Below are positions 18,303 to 28,300 of a stretch of 64,000 nucleotides of DNA, in pieces. This DNA is from Catenibacterium mitsuokai (lineage in GTDB: Bacteria; Bacillota_I; Bacilli_A; Erysipelotrichales; Coprobacillaceae), in assembly GCF_025148785.1 (NCBI RefSeq), contig NZ_CP102271.1:2482001-2546000 (forward strand). The letters are read 5' to 3'. The translations under genes were made by a program, and so were the position numbers. The notes beneath the pieces are model-generated. The model saw only the letters and a program-made list of their open reading frames with translations. It ran no database searches and had not been told where the DNA came from. Position 1 is the stretch's first letter, and every line of letters starts with the position of its first letter.

Positions 18303-19253
18303 ATGGATAATTTAGAAACAAGAATTTATCTATTTACTGGCTTTTTAGAAAGTGGTAAAACAACATTTATCAACGATACAATTATTAATACTGACTTCTG
18401 TGATTATGAGACATCTGTGCTTATTGTGACAGAAGAAGGTGAAGTAGAATATAATGAAGCAGCTATTAAGGAACATAACTGTGAAATTGTTTATGTAGAG
18501 AATGAAGAAGACTTCACTGCCGATTTCTTTAAGGATTTAAAGGAGAAATATCATCCTACACAGGTTCTTGTAGAATTTAATGGTATGTGGAATGTAGATC
18601 AGTTTGTAGAATCAAAATTCCCTGAAAACTGGGATGTTGTACAGATTCTAACTACTATTAATGCCTCTACTTTCCAGCTTTATGTGAATAACATGCGTGC
18701 ACTCTTATTCCAACATTGTGCTAAGAGTGACTTAGTCATCTTTAACCGTATTGAAGATGGTATGAAGAAGTCTACTTTAAGAAACAACATCAAGGCAATG
18801 AATCCTGTATGTCAGATCATCTATGAAAATAAAGATGGTTCTGTAAATACTATGCAGGATGATGAATTACCATATGATTATACACAGGATCATTTAGAAG
18901 TTGCTGATCATGATTTTGGTATCTTCTGTTATGATGCGATGGAACATCCAGAACGTTATGATCAAAAGACAATTAAAATCAAAGGTAAGTTCATAGGTCG
19001 TGATAAAGTGATTCCTAATGGTTTTATTCTTGGTCGTTATGCAATGGTATGTTGTGAACAGGATACTTCATTAATTGGTATGCTTTGTGTAAGTGAATAT
19101 GCGTCTAAATTCATACCTAATGAATGGCTTCTATTAGAAGGTCATACACATATTGAATATGATCCATCTATGAATGCGAATATCTGTGTTCTTGATGTAG
19201 ATCATGTTGAAGGGGCTAAACCTTTAGATAACGAATATGTTACATTTGATTAA
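18303..19253 (+). CDS. CobW-like GTPase fused to a YcgQ-type (DUF1980) domain
   Basis: The 316-residue protein has a P-loop GFLESGKTT but no CxCC motif where CobW proteins carry it. From about residue 200 onward the sequence (KTIKIKGKFIGRD, GFILGRYAMVCCEQD, EWLLLEGHTHI) matches the pattern of the YcgQ/TIGR03943 C-terminal domain, a protein usually partnered with the YcgR permease in zinc-related operons. It is probably co-transcribed with the first GTPase. The fusion suggests metal delivery to, or sensing for, a YcgQR-like system. That role is inference. Confidence 0.75.
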   Translation: MDNLETRIYLFTGFLESGKTTFINDTIINTDFCDYETSVLIVTEEGEVEYNEAAIKEHNCEIVYVENEEDFTADFFKDLKEKYHPTQVLVEFNGMWNVDQFVESKFPENWDVVQILTTINASTFQLYVNNMRALLFQHCAKSDLVIFNRIEDGMKKSTLRNNIKAMNPVCQIIYENKDGSVNTMQDDELPYDYTQDHLEVADHDFGIFCYDAMEHPERYDQKTIKIKGKFIGRDKVIPNGFILGRYAMVCCEQDTSLIGMLCVSEYASKFIPNEWLLLEGHTHIEYDPSMNANICVLDVDHVEGAKPLDNEYVTFD

Positions 19254-19278
19254 TCCAGGATTATTTCCTGGATTTTTT
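19252..19278 (+). terminator. terminator after the CobW pair
   Basis: A 9-bp stem AATCCAGGA/TCCTGGATT starts in the stop codon and is followed by TTTT. Confidence 0.88.
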
Positions 19279-19738
19279 CGTATTATAAAACTAGATATTA
19301 CGTATAGTAAATAGTACTACTTCACACATTCCATGTATTTAACTAAAGTCATTAATTCTATTCCCAAAAGACCATAAAAATCATTTAAATGTGTCATAAA
19401 AAATCAATCATGTAAGCCTCTAAATTAGAGAGCATCCTAACATGACTTATACACTGTTGTTGTAAAACTATGTGACAGTTCTTTGGAAGCATGTCTTATG
19501 CCATGTTTTTTTATGTTTTTTGTGGTAATAGAAAAGGTGTCTGCCATTTTATAGCAAACACCCTTTCTTAATGACACGAAGGTATTAGTTTTCTTTATCT
19601 TAATACCATTGCCTATTTCACTTAAGGAAGCATATCATGAGTATCATTATGATATTTTTGCTGCGTAATATAATCACCCAAAGCAACATTTTACTTAAAA
19701 AGAACGATTTCATTTAATACATAAGTTAAATTCTAGAA
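19279..19738. other. gene-poor stretch with coding remnants
   Basis: No complete gene is seen. A 26-codon minus-strand frame (19317-19397, beginning MTHLNDFYGLLG) has no ribosome binding site and looks like the end of a decayed gene. A hairpin at about 19544-19577 followed on the minus strand by TTTTC could terminate the small membrane protein gene to its right. The rest is AT-rich sequence without recognisable features. Confidence 0.4.
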
Positions 19739-19948
19739 TTACTTATGCTTATTTAAGATTAAAAAACCAAATATGATAATGAGCGCAATAATAACAATGC
19801 AACAAGCAAGAATATAATCAAGGACAATAATATGATTAAGTTCTGGTTGAGCCAAATAAGTATTACTAAGCAATGAATTAATAATAAAAACCATTAGATA
19901 GGATAAAAGAATTGAGACAATAATTTTTATAATCATTTTATTTTTCAT
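19739..19948 (-). CDS. small two-helix membrane protein of unknown function
   Basis: The 69-residue protein has two predicted membrane helices (about 7-27 and 43-64) and a short charged end. A strong GGGAGGAAA ribosome binding site nine bases before the ATG supports real expression. A degenerate relative with the same end pattern (IIIFGLLILKK) lies at 23291-23470, so a small gene family existed here. No function can be assigned. Confidence 0.65.
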   Translation of the reverse strand: MKNKMIIKIIVSILLSYLMVFIINSLLSNTYLAQPELNHIIVLDYILACCIVIIALIIIFGFLILNKHK

Positions 19949-20026
19949 TGTACTATTTCCTCCCGTTAAAAATAGTTAGTACTTATAGTTTTATTGTAAT
20001 ATATTTATATAGAATATTACAGACTT

Positions 20027-21052
20027 TTAATCTTCAGTCTTTTTCATATAATCATTTAAATGAATACCATTTTTTAAAGCATCCATGACATGATCTTTAT
20101 CGATCACATTTTCTACCTTTTCATCTAAAATAATTCCAATAAAGCGGGCATCATCATCAATTGTAAAAGGCCAATAGAAATAGAAATGATTTCCATCTTT
20201 AAATTCAAAGCGATAATCAAGAACATACCAATCTCTAGCAATCGGTGTTCCATAAATTTCATAACGATGTTTTAAAAGAAGTTCTACGCTTTGAATATCT
20301 TCATATTTATATTCCTTTATAAATTTATCTTCTTTACCCAATAAAACAGAATAAAAATATTTTACATTATCTATATAACCTTTAAATTGATAATAACGAA
20401 TACGATCATTTAAAAACTCTACCGATTGATTTCTTGTTTGATCAAGTGGTAATCTTAACCATAATTGTGAAAGCTGGAAATCAGCTGCAATCAAACCATT
20501 TGTAAATACAAATGAAATCACTAATACTGAAAGTACTCTTGTTAAAACATCTTGCTCATTTACAGCACTAAAGAATAAAACAATTAAAAATGTAGGAATA
20601 AATTTATATAAGAATTTTTTTATTGCGAGTTTCTTTGTAAGTCTTCTTCCAAGAGATACTGTATCCGTTGTTTTTTTATAACCTAATTTATAATTCTTTG
20701 TTTCTCTTTGGATTTGTTGTAAAGCGGGTAACATTGGTAAATCTTTTCTTACATACATTTCAATATTTCCTTGAACTTCTTCTAAACTCTTAATTTGTTT
20801 TTCTAGATGAATTTGATTGATTTTTAAACATTCTTTAAAATCTAGTTCATTATTTAAAATTGCTTTTACATCATCAATAGAAATATTTAAATTACGTAAA
20901 AATTTTACCATGATCAATTTTTGTAAATCTTCTTGGCTATAACTACGATAACCATTGTCATCTCTTTGTGGTGTAACGATTCCTTCCTTTTCATAATAGA
21001 AGATGGTATGTTTTGAGATTCCTAATTCTTTTTCTAATTCGTGTGTTTTCAT
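20027..21052 (-). CDS. MerR-family regulator with membrane-spanning C-terminus
   Basis: The 341-residue protein begins with a MerR DNA-binding domain (LGISKHTIFYYEKEGIVTP, then YRSYSQEDLQKL) and a coiled coil (about 85-120). After this come two hydrophobic segments (about 155-195) and a PH-like soluble domain. MerR regulators with membrane domains are uncommon. The ligand is unknown. The chosen ATG has AAGGGGTG upstream, while an earlier ATG does not. A 19-bp-spaced promoter with an operator dyad sits directly upstream, suggesting autoregulation. Confidence 0.82.
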   Translation of the reverse strand: MKTHELEKELGISKHTIFYYEKEGIVTPQRDDNGYRSYSQEDLQKLIMVKFLRNLNISIDDVKAILNNELDFKECLKINQIHLEKQIKSLEEVQGNIEMYVRKDLPMLPALQQIQRETKNYKLGYKKTTDTVSLGRRLTKKLAIKKFLYKFIPTFLIVLFFSAVNEQDVLTRVLSVLVISFVFTNGLIAADFQLSQLWLRLPLDQTRNQSVEFLNDRIRYYQFKGYIDNVKYFYSVLLGKEDKFIKEYKYEDIQSVELLLKHRYEIYGTPIARDWYVLDYRFEFKDGNHFYFYWPFTIDDDARFIGIILDEKVENVIDKDHVMDALKNGIHLNDYMKKTED

Positions 21053-21076
21053 AGATAACACCCCTTCCTTAACTTT

Positions 21077-21107
21077 ATCTAACACTATAGAGTTACTTTA
21101 TAGTCAA
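21077..21107 (-). promoter_or_regulatory. MerR-type promoter with operator dyad
   Basis: Minus-strand TTGACT and TTAGAT are separated by 19 bases, the long spacing MerR activators untwist. The spacer holds a dyad, ACTATAAAGT and ACTCTATAGT around one base (21084-21104), with one mismatch. The promoter overlaps the end of the small gene upstream, whose TGA is part of the -35 box. Confidence 0.78.
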
Positions 21108-21364
21108 GGTTTTTTATCAAATTTTGAATGAACTGTAAGAAATCCTGGCTGATTTTTGTTTTCTTGAACATAAATCCAGTGATTTTTTAAAGAACCATTT
21201 ATGATTTCTAAAATATTTTCTGTAGAATAACTTTTACCATCTTGTCTAAGTTCTAACCCACAGCATGTACATCCACCAACACCATGAATTGAATATTCTA
21301 TATTATTTTCTTTAAGTAATTGATTAATTTCTAGAATCATATTAAAGTGTACAACATTATTCAT
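21104..21364 (-). CDS. small cysteine-containing protein of unknown function
   Basis: The 86-residue protein has a cluster GVGGCTCCGLELRQDG that could bind a metal. The rest looks like a small alpha/beta domain. The ribosome binding site (AAGGG) is weak. It lies upstream of the MerR gene on the same strand but the MerR gene has its own promoter. I do not recognise the family. Confidence 0.55.
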   Translation of the reverse strand: MNNVVHFNMILEINQLLKENNIEYSIHGVGGCTCCGLELRQDGKSYSTENILEIINGSLKNHWIYVQENKNQPGFLTVHSKFDKKP

Positions 21365-21392
21365 ATAAACAACCCTTTACTTTATTATAAAC

Positions 21393-21414
21393 AAAAAGGA
21401 AGCTAAACGCTTCC
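21393..21414 (-). terminator. terminator of the gene broken by the IS30 insertion
   Basis: A 6-bp stem GGAAGC/GCTTCC with a 5-base loop is followed by TTTTTG on the minus strand, just beyond the TAA of the remnant described at 23198-23317. Confidence 0.7.
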
Positions 21415-21425
21415 CCTTATAAACA

Positions 21426-21438
21426 CATTTTATAAATA
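21426..21438. repeat. left 13-bp target duplication of IS30 element 1
   Basis: CATTTTATAAATA occurs here and at 23198-23210, immediately outside both inverted repeats. Confidence 0.9.
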
Positions 21439-23197
21439 CCTAAAGTGAAAAGTTAAATTCCACTTTAGGCGGGGCAAAGTTGCGTTTAGTCTTTCACTTC
21501 TTTCCACTTGATTTTACTCTTACAGTTGAATTTACTTTTACACTTTCAATAGTTGAATTTTCTCCTTCAGGTATATAATTACTGTGATGTCTGTTTCTCT
21601 ATTTCATGAAAGGCTGATTATCATGGCTAAATCAAATAAGAATCTGCATCTTACTCTTTCAGAAAGACAAATCATTCAGAGAGGGATAGAAAATGGTTCT
21701 ACCAAGACTTCTATCGCTGCAACTCTTGGAAAGGATAAATCAACTATAGGCAAAGAAATCAAGGCACATAGAAAACATTCACATATTTGCAGCTTTGATC
21801 CTGCGTGCGCCAACAAGGACAGATGCAAGCATCACCATGTATGCAAGAACTGTGCTGACTTAGTAGTTTTTAAATGTAAGCGAAGAGACAGATCTCCCTG
21901 GCCTGCAATGGCTGTCCTAAATACCAGCACTGCAGATTTGATAAGTTCACATATTCTGCAGATATCGCCAATAAGGAATATATGGCTGACCTCATTAACT
22001 CAAGAGAAGGAATAAATATGACATATAGCGAGCTTAAGGCTTTAGCTGATATCATTGTCCCTCTTATCAAGAAAGGTCAATCACCATATCGATCATTACT
22101 TCTCATCCTGAATTGAATATTTCTGAAAAGACATTATACAACTACATAGAATCTGGCGTATTTAGACAGTTCGGTCTGCTTGATATTGATCTAAGAGTCA
22201 AGACAAGAAGAATATCAAAGAAGGATTCTGTCAAATATAAAAAAGAGAAGACAGAAAGTTCCTGATAGGCCACACCTATGATGATTTCATCTCATATACT
22301 GACGATAATGACAACGTTAGTATCGTCGAGATGGATACCGTCTACAATGGACAAAGCGGTCCGTTCATGCAGACTTTTAAGTTCCTGTCTTACTCTTTCA
22401 TGTTTATTATATACCATGAAGAGAAGACTGCAAAGGTTATGGTTGAAGGTGTAGACCTTCTTGAATCGATATTAGGAAAAGAACTGTTCCTGAAAGAAGT
22501 AGAAGTAATCAAGACGGATAGAGGTTCTGAATTTTCGGATGCAGAAGGACTGGAAAAAGATAATGATGGCAGCATGCGAACTCATGTCTTTTACTGTGAT
22601 CCTATGGCATCACGCCAGAAAGGAAGTCTTGAAAACTACCACAAGGAGATACGTTACATATGCCCTAAAGGGACAAATCTCCAAGCGCTTGGTCTAGATT
22701 CACAGGAGAAGGCTAATCTCATAGTATCCCACATCAATTCCCAGCCAAAGGAGTACCTGAAGGGAAAATCTCCGCTGGAGATGATGGAGTTCCTTAATCC
22801 AGATTTATACAAGAGATTCATAGAATTTGGAATCAAGAAAATAGAAAATGATGATATTATTTTAAAACCATATTTATTAAAAGAAGATAACTAAAATCAT
22901 TCGGAGAATGTATGAAACATGAGAGGCAGGCTGACAATAGCACATGAAAGTAAAGTGGAATTTAGTCTTACACTCGAAAAAATGAACGAAATTCCATAGC
23001 TTTATTGCGCCTTAAAATACCATGATTTATGACGTTAGAATCTCATTTCTAGTGTACGAATGATTAAGTTCCATTCCCAAAACAAAAAGAATATCAGAAT
23101 TAATACCCGATATTCTTATGAAAATATAATCCTGAACGACTAAATTCCACATCATTTTCGTTTCTTTTTAAAGTGGAATTTAACTTTTCACTTTAGG
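21439..23197 (+). mobile_element. IS30-family element 1 (1,759 bp), decayed
   Basis: Perfect 29-bp inverted repeats (21439-21467 and 23169-23197, beginning CCTAAAGTGAAAAG) bound the element. An exact 13-bp direct repeat flanks it. The transposase inside is frameshifted several times. About 270 bases between the transposase end and the right repeat contain only degenerate subterminal copies of the repeat. Confidence 0.92.
21623..22894 (+). pseudogene. frameshifted IS30-family transposase
   Basis: An N-terminal helix-turn-helix (LTLSERQIIQRGIENG) and a cysteine-rich segment come first. The frame is then lost near 21890 and recovered around 22018. It is lost again near 22090 and near 22245, and resumes at 22331. 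The catalytic residues survive in pieces: Asp in VEMDTVYNG, Asp in IKTDRGSEF and Glu in GSLENYHKE. Joining the pieces gives an IS30 transposase of about 420 residues. It should not be active. Confidence 0.85.
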
Positions 23198-23317
23198 CAT
23201 TTTATAAATATTTAAACAATCTTCTTGGCTCGATGGTCGATAAGCTCTTGGTAAAGAGTCTTGACCATAACAAGCCTTAACCTTTAATTCGTCAAATTTT
23301 TCATTTGGTTTTTTACA
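23198..23317 (-). pseudogene. 3' end of an unidentified gene split by IS30 element 1
   Basis: The minus strand reads KFDELKVKACYGQDSLPRAY and on to NIYKM. Skipping the element and one copy of the target repeat continues the frame into CysLeu-stop at 21417-21425, directly before a terminator. The frame is closed upstream by TGA at 23318-23320, so only about 42 codons remain. I do not recognise the protein family. Confidence 0.5.
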
Positions 23318-23470
23318 TCACTTTTGGTTTTATATTGTATAGAACATACAGTATATGTTAATTCTCCCTATGATACATATATTAAAGCCTATGGCATAGT
23401 GATTATTGGACTGATTATTATCTTTGGTCTTCTAATCCTTAAAAAACTGGATGACTTAAAACACAAATAA
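23291..23470 (+). pseudogene. remnant of a small membrane protein
   Basis: Fifty-nine codons with two hydrophobic segments end in IIIFGLLILKKLDDLKHK, resembling the intact small membrane protein at 19739-19948. A stop lies directly upstream and no start codon is available, so the gene has lost its beginning. It overlaps the minus-strand remnant next to the IS30 element. Confidence 0.45.
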
Positions 23471-23479
23471 TATTCTTAA

Positions 23480-24691
<1,212 letters not shown>

Positions 24692-24695
24692 TTTT

Positions 24696-25721
24696 ATGGA
24701 TATTGAATTATTTGATTATAATCTCCCAGAAGAATTAATTGCACAGACACCATTAAAGAAACGTGATACTTCACGTTTAATGGTTCTAGATAAAGAAACA
24801 GGAAATGTTGAACATAAACATTTCTATGATATTTTAGATTATCTAAAGCCTGGTGATGTGCTTGTAAGGAATAATACAAAGGTTATTCCAGCACGTCTTT
24901 ATGGTCTTAAGGAAGAAACAGGTGGACATGTAGAAGTTCTTTTATTAAAGGATCTTCATGATGATTTATGGGAATGTTTAGTAGGTAATGCGAAGATTGT
25001 AAAGCTAGGTACTGTGATTACTTTTGGTGATGGTCGTTTAAAGGCTCAGTGTACTGAAATCAGAGAAGAAGGTATTCGTATCTTCAAGATGATTTATGAT
25101 GGAATTTTCTATGAAATTCTTGATCAGTTAGGTATTATGCCTTTACCACCATATATTAAAGAAAAGTTAAATGATCCTGATCGTTATCAGACAGTCTATG
25201 CAAAGGTAGAAGGTAGTGCTGCTGCCCCTACTGCAGGCTTACATTTTACTGAAGAATTACTTCAGAAAGTAAGAGAAAAAGGGGTTGAAATCCTAGATGT
25301 GACTTTACATGTTGGTTTAGGTACATTTAGACCTGTTAAGGTAGAAAATGTATTAGAACATCATATGCATAGTGAATATTATGAAATTAGTGAAGAAGTC
25401 GCTGAAAAATTAAATCAGGCTAAAAAAGAAGGTAGACGTATTATTGCGGTGGGTACTACTTCTTGCCGTACACTAGAAGCCAACCATTCTAAATATGGAT
25501 GCTTCAAAGCAGCTCATGAAAATACAAATATCTTTATTTATCCTGGTTATACATTTACTGGTATTGATGCATTGATCACAAACTTCCATCTTCCTAAGTC
25601 TACATTAGTGATGCTTGTAAGTGCTCTTGCAGGTAGAGAACATATCTTAAATGCCTATAAGATTGCAGTAAATGAGAAATATCGTTTCTTCTCATTTGGT
25701 GATGCAATGTTTATCCACTAA
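24696..25721 (+). CDS. queA: S-adenosylmethionine:tRNA ribosyltransferase-isomerase
   Basis: The 341-residue protein transfers the ribosyl part of SAM to the preQ1 base in tRNA, forming epoxyqueuosine. Family landmarks are [13 protein letters not shown] at the N-terminus, [25 protein letters not shown] and the C-terminal [12 protein letters not shown]. An upstream ATG overlaps tgt, while [11 protein letters not shown] is the family start. It lies four bases after tgt. Confidence 0.96.
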   Translation: MDIELFDYNLPEELIAQTPLKKRDTSRLMVLDKETGNVEHKHFYDILDYLKPGDVLVRNNTKVIPARLYGLKEETGGHVEVLLLKDLHDDLWECLVGNAKIVKLGTVITFGDGRLKAQCTEIREEGIRIFKMIYDGIFYEILDQLGIMPLPPYIKEKLNDPDRYQTVYAKVEGSAAAPTAGLHFTEELLQKVREKGVEILDVTLHVGLGTFRPVKVENVLEHHMHSEYYEISEEVAEKLNQAKKEGRRIIAVGTTSCRTLEANHSKYGCFKAAHENTNIFIYPGYTFTGIDALITNFHLPKSTLVMLVSALAGREHILNAYKIAVNEKYRFFSFGDAMFIH

Positions 25722-26350
25722 TGAAACAAAATTATCGTTTAGTGATGTTGGAGACTCTTAAACATTTAGAAGGACGTCCAAAGTTATTGCTTCATGCATG
25801 CTGTGGCCCTTGTTCTTCTAATGTAATTAAGGAGTTATGTCAGTACTTTGATATTACTATTTATTATACAAATAGTAATATCTACCCTGCTGATGAGTAT
25901 CATCGTCGTGAATCTGAGTTAGAAAGATTTGTGAAAGAGTTCAATGATAAAGAGAACCAGAATGTACAAGTGGTAGAAGATACTTATGATCCTGAAGAAT
26001 ATTTAACGCATATTGCGCCATATAAGGATACTGGGGAAAAGGGCTACCGCTGTTATGTGTGTTATAAAGTAAGAATGGAGAAAGCAAGAGATTATGCTAG
26101 AATGCATGGTTTTGATTATTGGACAACTGTGTTGTCTGTTTCTCCTCATAAGAATAGCCAATGGATCAATGAGATTGGTGATGATTTAGATCTAGAAGCA
26201 CCAAAATTCCTTCATAGTGATTTTAAGAAGGATAATGGTTATTTAAAATCAACACGTATGAGTGATGAATATCATATGTATAGACAGAACTACTGTGGCT
26301 GTGTTTATAGCTATCAGGAGATGCTGGAAAGAGAAAAAACAGACCTCTAA
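25721..26350 (+). CDS. queH: epoxyqueuosine reductase QueH
   Basis: The 209-residue protein carries the QueH/DUF208 motif LLHACCGPCSSNV, a second cysteine pair CYVCYKVRM and a late CGC. These bind iron-sulfur and metal centres used to reduce epoxyqueuosine to queuosine. QueH is the cobalamin-independent alternative to QueG. Its ATG overlaps the queA stop (TAATG). With tgt and queA it completes the tRNA-level steps. Genes for making preQ1 are not in view, so the base may be imported. Confidence 0.94.
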   Translation: MKQNYRLVMLETLKHLEGRPKLLLHACCGPCSSNVIKELCQYFDITIYYTNSNIYPADEYHRRESELERFVKEFNDKENQNVQVVEDTYDPEEYLTHIAPYKDTGEKGYRCYVCYKVRMEKARDYARMHGFDYWTTVLSVSPHKNSQWINEIGDDLDLEAPKFLHSDFKKDNGYLKSTRMSDEYHMYRQNYCGCVYSYQEMLEREKTDL

Positions 26351-26365
26351 TGAGATCTGTTTTTT
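26338..26365. terminator. terminator between queH and the convergent aminotransferase gene
   Basis: The stem AACAGAcCTC/GAGaTCTGTT around TAAT is followed by TTTTT on the plus strand and preceded by AAAAA, so it can work in both directions. Confidence 0.8.
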
Positions 26366-27525
26366 AAGTTATCTAAGAATAGTTTAATCTTCTCAGTCGC
26401 AATTTTTAATTCTTCTAGTGAGTATGCATAAGAAACACGAATAAATCCTTCTCCAGCATCACCAAAGGCTGTACCTGGTACACAGGCTACCTTCTGATCA
26501 TTTAATAGTTCTTCACAGAATTCTTCAGATGTGAGTCCTGTAGAACGGATACATGGGAATACATAGAAAGCACCCATTGGGTTAAATGTATGAAGTCCCA
26601 TATCATTAAACGTTTTTACAAGGAAGTTTCTACGTGAGAGATAAGAGGCTCTCATTTCTTCTACTTCTTTATCACAATGTCTCAATCCATCTATTGCACC
26701 ATATTGTGCACCAGTAGGTGCTGACATGATAATATACTGATGAATCTTACACATTGCCTTAGAGAATACTGGGTTTGCAAGAACATAACCTAATCTCCAG
26801 CCTGTCATAGCATAAGCTTTAGAGAAACCATTGATGACAATAATCTGATCTCTGATTTCTGGGAATGAAGCCAATGTACTAAATGGTTCTTCATAACTTA
26901 ATTCTGCATAGATTTCATCTGATATAACAATAATACCTGATTCTTTAATAATCGGTACAAGTTTCTCATAGTCCTCTCTTGTCATTGCCCCACCTGTTGG
27001 ATTTGATGGGAAGTTGATTAACATCAACTTTGTTTTTGGTGTAATAGCTGCTTTAAGCTTTTCAGGTGTTAATTTGAATTCATCTTTTTCTTCTAGGTGA
27101 ATTCTTACAGGTACTCCTCCTGAAAGAATAACACTTGGTTCATAAGCAACATATCCTGGGTCCAAGATAATCATTTCATCACCTGGATTCATTAAGGCTC
27201 TTACTGCGATATCGATACCTTCTGAACCACCTACAGTCACAATGATTTCATTTTCAGGATCATAATGTACACCAAAACGACGATAATAATAATTACTAAT
27301 TTCCTGACGTAATTCTAATAAACCTCTGTTTGCGGTATAGAAAGTACGTCCTTTTTCAATTGAATAGATTGCAGCTTCTCTAATCTTCCAAGGTGTCGCA
27401 AAATCAGGTTCCCCTACACCTAATGAAATAACACCTTCCATCTGGTTTGCAAGATCAAAGAACTTACGAATACCACTTGGTTTAATAGTTTGTGCTGCAG
27501 TACTTAATTTCTTCTCATAATCCAT
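26347..27525 (-). CDS. class I/II PLP aminotransferase (alanine/aspartate type)
   Basis: The 392-residue fold-type I aminotransferase has the PLP lysine in INGFSKAYAMTGWRLGY, the cofactor-binding NFPSNPTGG and the substrate Arg in GFIRVSYAYS. Closest in pattern are AspC/AlaT/PatA-like enzymes, and the amino donor cannot be fixed. It follows an Lrp-type regulator with a one-base gap, so the regulator probably controls it in response to an amino acid. Confidence 0.88.
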   Translation of the reverse strand: MDYEKKLSTAAQTIKPSGIRKFFDLANQMEGVISLGVGEPDFATPWKIREAAIYSIEKGRTFYTANRGLLELRQEISNYYYRRFGVHYDPENEIIVTVGGSEGIDIAVRALMNPGDEMIILDPGYVAYEPSVILSGGVPVRIHLEEKDEFKLTPEKLKAAITPKTKLMLINFPSNPTGGAMTREDYEKLVPIIKESGIIVISDEIYAELSYEEPFSTLASFPEIRDQIIVINGFSKAYAMTGWRLGYVLANPVFSKAMCKIHQYIIMSAPTGAQYGAIDGLRHCDKEVEEMRASYLSRRNFLVKTFNDMGLHTFNPMGAFYVFPCIRSTGLTSEEFCEELLNDQKVACVPGTAFGDAGEGFIRVSYAYSLEELKIATEKIKLFLDNLKNRSH

Positions 27526-27526
27526 T

Positions 27527-28042
27527 TTATGGAGTCACCACCAGTCGCGTATTTTTACCATCTTCATCATCTACTAGGACATGTCCATCTGTTTTGTATG
27601 GCTTTAACACAAATGTTGTTTTTGTTCCTGTAACACCTGGAATACATGCTAATTTAGATGCAACAAAGTGTGCGACTTCCTGCATAGTACGACCCTTTAC
27701 AATGCACATAAAATCATAATCACCTGATAATAAATACATTGTTTCAATTTCTTCGTACTTATAAATATGTGACGCAATACGATCATAACCATATTCTCTT
27801 TCAGGAATAGCATTAATCTCAATCATCGCAGTCACAAGTTCAGTATTTGTCTTGTCCCAGTTGACAATAGTATGGTAACCACAAATAATCTTCTCTTTTT
27901 CTAGTCTATTTAATCTTTCTACAATGCTGTCTTTAGATTCTGCTAGCGCGGCGGCTAGGTCAGAAACCTTATATCTTGCATTTTTCTGTAATAATTGAAT
28001 TAAAAGACCATCACTCATAGATAAAAGTTCCTTATTATCCAA
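27527..28042 (-). CDS. Lrp/AsnC-family regulator
   Basis: The 171-residue protein has an N-terminal winged helix (about 10-65, LNRLEKEKIICGYHTIV) and a C-terminal RAM/ACT-like domain (about 75-150) that binds amino acids and forms octamers. A tail of about 20 residues past the usual end is rich in Asp and Lys. It lies directly upstream of, and is coupled to, the aminotransferase gene. Confidence 0.88.
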   Translation of the reverse strand: MDNKELLSMSDGLLIQLLQKNARYKVSDLAAALAESKDSIVERLNRLEKEKIICGYHTIVNWDKTNTELVTAMIEINAIPEREYGYDRIASHIYKYEEIETMYLLSGDYDFMCIVKGRTMQEVAHFVASKLACIPGVTGTKTTFVLKPYKTDGHVLVDDEDGKNTRLVVTP

Positions 28043-28144
28043 CCTCTTGTCCTCCTTTGACTATTTTACAATTATTTTATAATAATGAAACTCATTAGTA
28101 AATAGAGAATAATTGTGATAGAATATTTTCGTATGGAGGTGTCC

Positions 28145-28300
28145 TGTCAACTACCCACGACCTAAAGGTCATGGGCTTGTAACTGCCCAGTCGTACTAAC
28201 GGTTTACACCTCCGACCTTTAACCCCAATAGATATTGCTATCTAAGTGGCGTTACATCATAGGGTGGTTGACAGCACCCTTTGCAGCAGAGTTTACTCTG
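28145..28300 (-). ncRNA. probable TnpB omega RNA (reRNA)
   Basis: In IS605 elements the guide RNA spans the 3' end of tnpB and the right end of the element. Here the sequence downstream of tnpB folds into a CCCATGACC/GGTCGTGGG hairpin near the end and contains an inverted GTCAACC/GTTGAC pair. The guide would be the flanking DNA beyond about 28145 on this strand. Boundaries are inferred by analogy. Confidence 0.5.
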
